Part shown: in pieces, positions 51,272-57,654 of the stretch
How positions within the stretch are numbered: position 1 is the stretch's first letter
Layout: every line of letters starts with the position of its first letter
Translations under genes and position numbers: made by a program
Assembly (NCBI GenBank): GCA_963829955.1
Contig: CAWHKS010000022.1
Coordinates: 1-64,000, forward strand
Reading direction: 5' to 3'
DNA from: DASTFY01 sp963829955
Lineage (GTDB): Bacteria; Actinomycetota; Acidimicrobiia; Acidimicrobiales; Ilumatobacteraceae
DNA length: 64,000 bases
Notes under the pieces: model-generated
Databases searched by the model: none
What the model was told of the DNA's origin: nothing
The model's input: only the letters and a program-made list of their open reading frames with translations

Positions 51272-52383
51272 AGCTGCCGCCGTTGGAGGTCGGCCCGCGG
51301 GCGGGCCGTGTGCGGGACCGCCTCGCGGGCGCCGGTGTCGACGCCCTGCTGGTCACCGACCTCGTCAACGTCCGGTGGCTGACCGGGTTCACCGGCTCGG
51401 CCGGGCGGGCGCTGATCCTTCCCGAGCGGGTGGTGCTCGTCACTGACGGCCGGTACGAGGAACGGGCGGCGGAGGAACTGGCCGCAGTGGGGTGCGACGC
51501 CACGGTGACCATCGGCCGCTCGGTGGCCGCCCAGGACGAGGCGCTGGCCGCCGCCGTGCGCGGGCTGGCCAGGGTGGGGTTGGAGGCCGAGCACGTCAGC
51601 TGGGCCGGGGTGGAGCGCTACCGCACGGCGCTGCCGGCCGAGCTGGTTCCCACGAGCGGGCTGGTCGAGGCCGAGCGGCGCACCAAGGACGCCGGCGAAC
51701 TGGCCCGCATCGAGCACGCCTGCTCGCTCGCCAGCCAGGCGCTGGCGGACGTGTCCCACCTGCTCGATGCCGAGCCGACGGAAGCCGCGTTCGCGCTCGC
51801 GCTCGAGGACCGGATGCGGGGGCTCGGCGCCGACGGGCCGAGCTTCCCGTCCATCGTGGCCAGCGGACCCAACGCGGCGAAGCCCCACCACGACCCGTCG
51901 GACCGGCGCATCACCGACGGCGACTGCCTGATCCTCGACTTCGGTGCGCTCTACGAGGGCTACCACTCGGACATGACCCGCACCGCGCTCCTCGGCGAGG
52001 TGGATCCATGGCTGGAGGAGGCGTACGCCGCCGTCGAGGCCACCCAGGCCATCGGCGTGGCCGCGGCCCGGCCGGACTTCGCGGGGCGTGCCCTCGACGG
52101 GGTGTGCCGGACGGCGCTGACCGGGTCCGGTTTCGGTGACCACTTCACCCACGGCACCGGCCACGGGGTGGGGCTCCTGATCCACGAGGTCCCATGGGCC
52201 ACTGCCGGCTCGGTCGACACGCTGGCCGTCGGGGACGTCGTGACCGTCGAGCCCGGGGTCTATCGTGCAGGGCTCGGCGGCGTCCGGATCGAGGACACCG
52301 TAGTGATCACCGTCGACGGCTGCCGACCCCTCACGCACACACCGAAGGACCTCTCATGCCTGCGATCTCCACCAACGACTTGA
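51268..52383 (+). CDS. pepP: M24-family Xaa-Pro aminopeptidase-like metalloprotease
   Basis: 371 residues. The creatinase-like N-terminal domain (DALLVTDLVNVRWLTGFTGSAGRALIL) precedes the pita-bread metallopeptidase fold. Metal ligands are visible in LILDFGALYEGYHSDMTRT (two Asp), GTGHGVGLLIHE (His), VTVEPGVY (Glu) and GVRIEDTVVIT (Glu). It should remove N-terminal residues before proline. The last 28 bases overlap efp, a conserved pairing in actinobacteria. Confidence 0.92.
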   Translation: MKLPPLEVGPRAGRVRDRLAGAGVDALLVTDLVNVRWLTGFTGSAGRALILPERVVLVTDGRYEERAAEELAAVGCDATVTIGRSVAAQDEALAAAVRGLARVGLEAEHVSWAGVERYRTALPAELVPTSGLVEAERRTKDAGELARIEHACSLASQALADVSHLLDAEPTEAAFALALEDRMRGLGADGPSFPSIVASGPNAAKPHHDPSDRRITDGDCLILDFGALYEGYHSDMTRTALLGEVDPWLEEAYAAVEATQAIGVAAARPDFAGRALDGVCRTALTGSGFGDHFTHGTGHGVGLLIHEVPWATAGSVDTLAVGDVVTVEPGVYRAGLGGVRIEDTVVITVDGCRPLTHTPKDLSCLRSPPTT

Positions 52384-52919
52384 AGAACGGGATCACGCTG
52401 CAGCTCGACAACGGGCTGTTCACCGTCGTCGACTTCCAGCACGTCAAGCCCGGCAAGGGCGGGGCGTTCGTCCGCACGAAGCTCAAGAACGTGCGGACCG
52501 GCGCAGTTCTCGAGCGCACGTTCAACGCCGGGGTCAGGGTCACGCAGGCCATCGTCGACAAGCGGGACATGCAGTTCCTGTACCGCGACGGCGACGACTA
52601 CGTCTTCATGGACCGCGTGTCCTATGAGCAGGTCCCCGTGCCGCCGTCCGCGCTCGGCGAGGCGGCCGACTACCTGGTGGAGCAGATGACGGCCAACCTC
52701 GCCACCTTCGAGGGTGAGATCGTGCAGGTGGAGATCGCCCCGTCCGTCGAGCTGACCATCGCCGAGACGGAACCCGGCGTGCAGGGTGACCGGGTCTCCG
52801 GCGCCCGCAAGCCGGCGACGCTGGAGACCGGACTCGTCATCCAGGTGCCGTTGTTCGTAAACCCCGGCGACCGGGTGAAGGTGGACACCCGCTCCGGCGA
52901 GTACCTCACGCGGGTCTGA
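52356..52919 (+). CDS. efp: Elongation factor P
   Basis: 187 residues: three beta-barrel domains. The modification loop is KPGKGGAFVR with the conserved Lys34 at its tip; no neighbouring epmA/epmC-like modification gene is present. VSYEQVPVPPSALGEAADYL and the C-terminal signature LVIQVPLFVNPGDRVKVDTRSGEYLTR identify the family. It relieves ribosome stalling at polyproline. The gene begins inside the end of pepP. Confidence 0.96.
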   Translation: MPAISTNDLKNGITLQLDNGLFTVVDFQHVKPGKGGAFVRTKLKNVRTGAVLERTFNAGVRVTQAIVDKRDMQFLYRDGDDYVFMDRVSYEQVPVPPSALGEAADYLVEQMTANLATFEGEIVQVEIAPSVELTIAETEPGVQGDRVSGARKPATLETGLVIQVPLFVNPGDRVKVDTRSGEYLTRV

Positions 52920-52922
52920 CGG

Positions 52923-53384
52923 GTGGCATTCGACGAGCGCGAGGAGGATCCGCGCTCGGACGCCCGGGAGCGGGCGCTGTCCCTGCTCTACGAGGCCGAA
53001 TCCAAGGAGGAAGCGCCGCGGCAGGTGCTGGCCGCCCTGCCCGTGCCCCCCGCGGCGCTCGTGGTGACGCTGGTCGAGGGGGTCGAGGATCACCAAGCCG
53101 AGCTCGATGCGCTCATCGCGGGGCACGCCCGCAACTGGAGCCTCGACCGCATGCCGGCCATCGACCGCAACGTCCTGCGTCTGGCCCTCTACGAGCTGAA
53201 GGACCGTCCGGAGGTGCCGGTGCCGGTCGTCATCGACGAAGCCGTCGAGCTGGCCAAGCGCTTCTCGACCGACGACTCCGGCCGCTTCGTCAACGGGATG
53301 CTGTCGGCCATCGCTCCCAAGCTCCGCCCGGGCCGCGATCTTCCCCGCGACCGTCCGGCCGAGGACGATCCGCCCCCGTCCTGA
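52923..53384 (+). CDS. nusB: Transcription antitermination protein NusB
   Basis: 153 residues, all-helical. SDARERALSLLYEAES at the N-terminus and NWSLDRMPAIDRNVLRLALYELKDRPEVPVPVVIDEAVELAKRFSTDDSGRFVNGMLSAI at the C-terminus are diagnostic. NusB with NusE binds boxA in rRNA leaders. Start GTG 52923, three bases after the efp stop. It ends the aroC operon; the pyr promoter follows. Confidence 0.95.
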   Translation: MAFDEREEDPRSDARERALSLLYEAESKEEAPRQVLAALPVPPAALVVTLVEGVEDHQAELDALIAGHARNWSLDRMPAIDRNVLRLALYELKDRPEVPVPVVIDEAVELAKRFSTDDSGRFVNGMLSAIAPKLRPGRDLPRDRPAEDDPPPS

Positions 53385-53415
53385 CGACATCCGCGGCGAC
53401 GGCGGCCGCGGCCGC

Positions 53416-53421
53416 TATGGT
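53416..53421 (+). promoter_or_regulatory. -10 element of the pyr operon
   Basis: TATGGT; transcription would begin near 53428, just before the PyrR-binding hairpin. Confidence 0.5.
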
Positions 53422-53429
53422 GCTGGGAG

Positions 53430-53460
53430 CCGTCAAATGGGTCCCGTGAGGCCCGTACGG
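53430..53460 (+). promoter_or_regulatory. PyrR-binding RNA hairpin in the pyr leader
   Basis: GGUCCCGUGAGGCC (53440-53453) matches the PyrR-site consensus ARUCCNGNGAGGYU in 12 of 14 positions, and both differences are a compensating A-U to G-C pair. The predicted fold has a lower stem CCGU/ACGG (53430-53433, 53457-53460), a CAA bulge, an upper stem of seven pairs and the hexaloop CCGUGA (consensus CNGNGA). The 3' arm of the lower stem overlaps the GGAGGAGGAG ribosome binding site of pyrR (53459-53468), so PyrR binding should block translation. Confidence 0.82.
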
Positions 53461-53471
53461 AGGAGGAGTCC

Positions 53472-54065
53472 ATGAGCGCTGCGAGCCCGCGGCCGCCTAC
53501 CGAGCCGAGCACCGCCCGCCCCCTGCGAGGGGGCGTTTTTCATGTCCGGGCCCAGGTGCTGAGCGCCGACGACATCCGCCGGGCCGTCACCCGCATCGCC
53601 CACGAGATCGTGGAGCGCAACCGGGGTGATGAGCACCTGGCCGTGATCGGGCTGGCGAACGGCGGCACCTGGCTAGCCGAGGCGCTTGCCCGGGCCATCG
53701 CCGGCATCGAGGGCCACCGGCCGCCGGCCGCGGGGGTCCTCGACGTCAGCCTTCACCGGGACGACATCGGGCTGCGGCCGGTGCTGCCGGGCTCGATCAC
53801 CACGATCCCCGGCTCACTCGACGGGCGGGTCGTGGTGCTGGTCGACGACGTGCTGTACACGGGCCGGACCGTGCGGGCGGCCCTCGACGCCCTCAACGAC
53901 TACGGCCGCCCCCGGGCCGTGCAGCTCGCCGTGCTGGTCGACCGGGGCCACCGCGAGCTGCCGATCCGGCCCGACTACGTGGGCAAGAACCTGCCCACCG
54001 GCGTCGACGAGGAGGTCCGGGTGAGCCCCGGCGGCGTCGAGATCGGAACGGTGGTGTCGTCATGA
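53472..54065 (+). CDS. pyrR: Bifunctional pyr regulatory protein / uracil phosphoribosyltransferase PyrR
   Basis: 197 residues from ATG 53472. The PRTase motif is VVVLVDDVLYTGRTVRAALDAL, with IRRAVTRIAHEIVERN, DVSLHRDDI and VQLAVLVDRGHRELPIRPDYVGKNLPT as PyrR hallmarks. PyrR senses UMP/UTP and binds pyr mRNA. The first 25 residues are non-homologous and their codons include a perfect intrinsic terminator (53517-53540). The GTG at 53556 would give a family-length protein but has no ribosome binding site, whereas ATG 53472 has a strong one. It overlaps pyrB (ATGA). Confidence 0.92.
   Translation: MSAASPRPPTEPSTARPLRGGVFHVRAQVLSADDIRRAVTRIAHEIVERNRGDEHLAVIGLANGGTWLAEALARAIAGIEGHRPPAAGVLDVSLHRDDIGLRPVLPGSITTIPGSLDGRVVVLVDDVLYTGRTVRAALDALNDYGRPRAVQLAVLVDRGHRELPIRPDYVGKNLPTGVDEEVRVSPGGVEIGTVVSS
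53517..53540 (+). terminator. Intrinsic terminator inside the start of pyrR
   Basis: CGCCCCC (53517-53523), loop TGCGA, GGGGGCG (53529-53535), then TTTTT (53536-53540). It is the best canonical terminator in the window. It lies about 45 bases into the pyrR frame and downstream of the PyrR-binding hairpin, which makes it a likely attenuator. Confidence 0.8.
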
Positions 54066-55078
54066 CGGAGCAGCTCGAGCTCCTCGGTCCGACCGCCGGC
54101 CAGGCGCAGCACCTCCGCTCCATCGAGGAGCTGTCGGTGGACGATCTCGTCGACGTCCTCGACCTCACCGACCACATGGTGGAGGTGTGCCGCCGGCCGG
54201 TGCCCAAGGTCCCGGCCCTGCGGGGAAGGACCGTGCTCTCGCTCTTCTTCGAGGACTCGACTCGCACGCGCCTGTCGTTCGAGACGGCGGCCAAGCGCTT
54301 GTCCGCCGACACCATGACCTTCTCGGCCTCGTCCTCCAGCGTCAACAAGGGCGAGAGCCTGCGCGACACGGTGGAGACGCTCGACGCCATGGGCATCGAC
54401 GCCGCCGTCGTGCGCCACCGCTCCTCGGGCGTGCCGTGGCAGGTGTCGCGCTGGACGAGCGCCAGCATCATCAACGCCGGGGACGGCTGGCACCAGCACC
54501 CCACCCAGGCCCTGCTCGACGCCTACACCATCCGCACCGAGCACCCCGCCGCCCGCTCCGCCGTCGCCGAGGGCCGGCGACCGCTCGAGGGTCTGCACAT
54601 AGGGATCCTGGGCGACGTCAAGCACTCCCGGGTGGCCCGCTCCAACGTCCAGGCCTTCCAGGCCCTCGGCGCCACGGTCACGCTCATCGCCCCCCGCACC
54701 CTCCTCCCGCCCAGCGTGGCAGGGTGGGGGAGCCAGCTCACGGTGACCACCGACCTCGACGAGGTCCTCCCCAAGCTCGACGTGGCCTACGTCTTGCGCA
54801 TGCAACTCGAACGCCAGGAGCAGGCGCTCGTGCCGACGCTGCGGGAGTACACCGCCCGCTTCGGCCTGACCCCGGAGCGGGCCCATCGCATGCCCGGTGA
54901 CGCGCTCGTCATGCACCCGGGGCCGATGAACCGCGGGGTCGAGATCGCCCCAGAGGTGGCCGATCGCCCCAATTCGGTCATCACCCACCAGGTGGCCAAC
55001 GGGGTCGCCCTGCGCATGGCCGTTCTCTACCGGTTGCTCGGCTCGGGCGTACCGCTGACGGGAGGCTCCGATGTCTGA
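54062..55078 (+). CDS. pyrB: Aspartate carbamoyltransferase catalytic subunit
   Basis: 338 residues. The carbamoyl-phosphate site is FFEDSTRTRLSFE and the second domain has INAGDGWHQHPTQALLDAYT, GDVKHSRVARSN and MHPGPMNRGVEI. It joins carbamoyl phosphate and aspartate, the committed pyrimidine step. The window shows no pyrI regulatory subunit. About 20 extra residues precede the core. It overlaps pyrR and pyrC, so it is tightly coupled. Confidence 0.95.
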   Translation: MTEQLELLGPTAGQAQHLRSIEELSVDDLVDVLDLTDHMVEVCRRPVPKVPALRGRTVLSLFFEDSTRTRLSFETAAKRLSADTMTFSASSSSVNKGESLRDTVETLDAMGIDAAVVRHRSSGVPWQVSRWTSASIINAGDGWHQHPTQALLDAYTIRTEHPAARSAVAEGRRPLEGLHIGILGDVKHSRVARSNVQAFQALGATVTLIAPRTLLPPSVAGWGSQLTVTTDLDEVLPKLDVAYVLRMQLERQEQALVPTLREYTARFGLTPERAHRMPGDALVMHPGPMNRGVEIAPEVADRPNSVITHQVANGVALRMAVLYRLLGSGVPLTGGSDV

Positions 55079-56342
55079 GTTGGTCATCAGGGGCGGCACG
55101 GTGGTCGACGCCCGCGGCTCGCGGCGGGCCGATGTGGTGGTGGCGGACGGGCGCGTCGTCGCGGTGGGAGAGGATCTCACCGCCGACGAGATCGTGGACG
55201 CCGGGGGCTGCGTCGTGGCGCCGGGCCTGGTCGACCTGCACTGCCACCTGCGCCAGCCGGGCCAGGAGGAGGCAGAGACCGTCGAGACCGGCAGCAGAGC
55301 GGGATCGCTCGGCGGGTACACCGCGCTCGTGGCCATGCCCAACACCACGCCGGCCATCGACTCGGCGGCGATGGTCCACGAGGTGCTCGACCTCGGGCGC
55401 TCGGCGCTGTGCGACATCCACGTCGCGGGCGCCATCACCGTCGGACGGGAAGGCGAGAAGCTGGCGCCGGTGGGGGAGATGGCCGCGCTGGGCGTGCGGC
55501 TCTTCACCGACGACGGCCGGGGCGTGCAGGACGCGCGCCTGATGCGCCGGGCGATGGAGTACGCGTCGGACCTCGACGTGATCCTCGCCCAGCATTGCGA
55601 GGACGAGGCCATCGCACAGGGCGGAGCCATGCACGAGGGGGAGTGGTCGAGCCGCCTCGGGCTGCCCGGCCAGCCGCCCGAAGCCGAGGAGCTGATGGTC
55701 CAGCGCGACCTGGCCCTCGCCCGGCTGACCGGGGCTCGGGTGCACTTCCAGCACCTGTCCACGGCCGGCTCCATCGCCATGGTGCGGGCTGCCCGGGCAG
55801 CCGGCCTCCCGGTCACCGCCGAGGCGACGACCCACCACTTCACGCTCACTCACGCCGCCTGCGCAGGTTACGACCCTGTCTTCAAGGTCAACCCTCCGCT
55901 GCGCACGGAAGAGGACCGGAAGGCGGTGAAGTCCGGGCTGGCCGACGGCGCGCTCGACGCCATCGCCACCGACCACGCCCCCCACGCCCCCCACCTGAAG
56001 GAGCTGCCCTTCGATCAGGCGCCGCCGGGGATGCTGGGTCTGGAGACGGCGGTAGCGCTGGCCCTGACCGAGCTCGAGCTGCCCGTCGAGCAGGTGCTGG
56101 CCCTGATGTCCTGGCAGCCGGCGGTCATCGCCGGCCTGGCCGACCACGGCGGCCCGATCGAGCCCGGTCGCCCGGCCCACCTGTGCGTCATCGACCCCAC
56201 CCACGAGTGGGTGGTCGACCCAGGAACGCTGGCCAGCCGAGCCCGCAACACGCCCTACGCCGGCCGCCGCCTGCGGGGCAAGGTCCGCCACACGCTGCTC
56301 GGCGGCGAGCTGACCGTGCGGGACGGCGACGCCCAGCGATGA
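55071..56342 (+). CDS. pyrC: Dihydroorotase (class I)
   Basis: 423 residues of the amidohydrolase fold. Metal ligands are in GLVDLHCHLRQPGQEE (HxH), with further His at AQHCEDE and HFQHLST and the Asp in AIATDHAPHAP; NPPLRTEEDRKAV is typical. It closes carbamoyl aspartate to dihydroorotate. The usual carboxylated-lysine position of type I enzymes was not located with certainty (an Asp in FTDDGRGVQD is in that region). The gene starts inside pyrB. Confidence 0.94.
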   Translation: MSELVIRGGTVVDARGSRRADVVVADGRVVAVGEDLTADEIVDAGGCVVAPGLVDLHCHLRQPGQEEAETVETGSRAGSLGGYTALVAMPNTTPAIDSAAMVHEVLDLGRSALCDIHVAGAITVGREGEKLAPVGEMAALGVRLFTDDGRGVQDARLMRRAMEYASDLDVILAQHCEDEAIAQGGAMHEGEWSSRLGLPGQPPEAEELMVQRDLALARLTGARVHFQHLSTAGSIAMVRAARAAGLPVTAEATTHHFTLTHAACAGYDPVFKVNPPLRTEEDRKAVKSGLADGALDAIATDHAPHAPHLKELPFDQAPPGMLGLETAVALALTELELPVEQVLALMSWQPAVIAGLADHGGPIEPGRPAHLCVIDPTHEWVVDPGTLASRARNTPYAGRRLRGKVRHTLLGGELTVRDGDAQR

Positions 56343-56360
56343 CGCGCCGGCCCGGATTTC

Positions 56361-56394
56361 TGCATGAACATGCCGTAGGGTGCATGACCATGCA
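56361..56394. promoter_or_regulatory. Two ARG-box-like palindromes in front of carA
   Basis: Box 1 TGCATGAACATGCC (56361-56374) and box 2 TGCATGACCATGCA (56381-56394) fit the ArgR-box core TGNATNNNNATNCA (13 and 14 of 14 letters, respectively, counting N as free). They start 20 bases apart, the spacing ArgR hexamers use. Box 2 is the centre of a perfect dyad GGGTGCATG-AC-CATGCACCC. Confidence 0.75.
56376..56381 (+). promoter_or_regulatory. -10 element of an internal carA promoter
   Basis: TAGGGT lies between and touching the two ARG boxes; bound ArgR would cover it. Transcription would begin near 56388. Confidence 0.5.
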
Positions 56395-56402
56395 CCCCGA
56401 GC

Positions 56403-56455
56403 TGGTTCTCGCGGCGTCCAGTACCGCTGGGCGAGACGCAAGGCCGCGAGAATCG
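56403..56455 (+). other. Structured leader RNA of carA
   Basis: TTCTCGCGGC (56406-56415) and GCCGCGAGAA (56443-56452) form a perfect 10-bp stem, extendable by wobble pairs to 13. Inside, GCGTC/GACGC (56414-56418, 56435-56439) and CCAG/CTGG (56418-56421, 56427-56430) give an alternative nested fold. It ends 14 bases before the carA start. Not a known riboswitch class to my eye. Confidence 0.5.
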
Positions 56456-56469
56456 CCGAGGGGCGCCCG

Positions 56470-57654
56470 ATGAGCGGCGGCAGTGCACGGCGGGAGGGTG
56501 CGCTGGTCCTGGCCGACGGATCGGTCTTCGAGGGCGACCTGATCGGAGCCGAACCGGCGAGCGGAGTCGCCGCGGGCGAGGTGGTGTTCAACACGGTCCT
56601 GTCCGGCTACCAGGAGGTCCTCACCGACCCGAGCTACGCGGGCCAGATCATCTCGTTCACGAACCCCCACATCGGCAACTACGGAGTGAACCGGACCGAC
56701 TTCGAGGCCCGGCGGCCGTTCTGCCGCGGCGTGGTGGTTCGCGAACTGGCCCGGCGCCGCTCCAACTGGCGGGCCGACGGTGACCTCGACAGTCTGCTCA
56801 GGGGCTACGGCATCGCCGGCATTGCCGGCATCGACACCCGGCGGCTCACCCGCCTGCTCCGTGACGGCGGCGCGCTGCCCGGCGCCTTCGGCGACGCTCC
56901 CGAAGCCGTCCTGCGGGCCGTGGCCCGCGGTGAGCCGGGCACGGGCGGGGTCGACCTCGTGCACGAGGTGACGACGGCGAGGCCGTACACGGTCATCGGC
57001 CGCGGGTCGTTCAGGGTCGTGGCCTACGACTTCGGCATCAAGCGGACCATCCTGCGCCAGCTGGCGGGGCTGGGCACGGTCGAGGTGGTGCCGGCCGGCA
57101 CGCCCGCCGCCGACGTCCTGGCCCGGGAGCCCGACGGTGTCTTCCTGTCCAACGGACCCGGGGACCCGGCGATGGTGCCGTACGCGGTCGAGGCCGTCGG
57201 CGCACTCATCGGCGAAGTCCCGGTGTTCGGGATCTGCCTCGGGCACCAGGTGCTGGCCCGCGCCATCGGCGCAGAGACGGTGAAGCTGCCCTTCGGTCAC
57301 CACGGCGGCAACCACCCGGTCCAGCAGGTTTCCACCGGCCGGGTGGAGATCACGAGCCAGAACCACAACTTCGCCGTGGCCGCCGACTCGTTGGCCGGGC
57401 GGGCCGAGCTCACGCACGTCAACCTGAACGACGGGGTGTGCGAGGGGATGCGGGTGCTCGGTGCGCCCGCCTTCAGCGTGCAGTACCACCCCGAGGCCGG
57501 CCCCGGCCCCCACGACAGCCGGTACCTCTTCGACGAGTTCGCCGGCCTGATGGCGGGCTCCCGTGGTTGGGGCTCCTTCGAGACGACCGCGCCCGAGGGC
57601 CACGTGCCTGGCGAGCCGGCCGGTCTGCCCGATCCCGATCCGGTAGGCGCCTGA
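56470..57654 (+). CDS. carA: Carbamoyl-phosphate synthase small subunit
   Basis: 394 residues. The N-terminal CPSase domain has EVVFNTVLSGYQEVLTDPSYAGQIISFTNPHIGNYGVN; the class I glutamine amidotransferase domain has the nucleophilic Cys in VFGICLGHQVLA and the His/Glu in SVQYHPEAGPGPHD. It supplies ammonia from glutamine to CarB. Start ATG 56470; the region between pyrC and carA (56343-56469) holds an ARG-box promoter and a structured leader. It overlaps carB (TGATG). Confidence 0.95.
   Translation: MSGGSARREGALVLADGSVFEGDLIGAEPASGVAAGEVVFNTVLSGYQEVLTDPSYAGQIISFTNPHIGNYGVNRTDFEARRPFCRGVVVRELARRRSNWRADGDLDSLLRGYGIAGIAGIDTRRLTRLLRDGGALPGAFGDAPEAVLRAVARGEPGTGGVDLVHEVTTARPYTVIGRGSFRVVAYDFGIKRTILRQLAGLGTVEVVPAGTPAADVLAREPDGVFLSNGPGDPAMVPYAVEAVGALIGEVPVFGICLGHQVLARAIGAETVKLPFGHHGGNHPVQQVSTGRVEITSQNHNFAVAADSLAGRAELTHVNLNDGVCEGMRVLGAPAFSVQYHPEAGPGPHDSRYLFDEFAGLMAGSRGWGSFETTAPEGHVPGEPAGLPDPDPVGA

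Noticed and set aside
53542..53562. ATG directly after the pyr terminator as a pyrR start
   Set aside because: It is out of frame with PyrR and meets a stop within seven codons.
56403..56455. Cyclic-di-GMP (GEMM-type) riboswitch in the carA leader
   Set aside because: GACGCAAGGCC resembles part of the GEMM core, but the conserved opposite strand and the tetraloop/receptor are missing.
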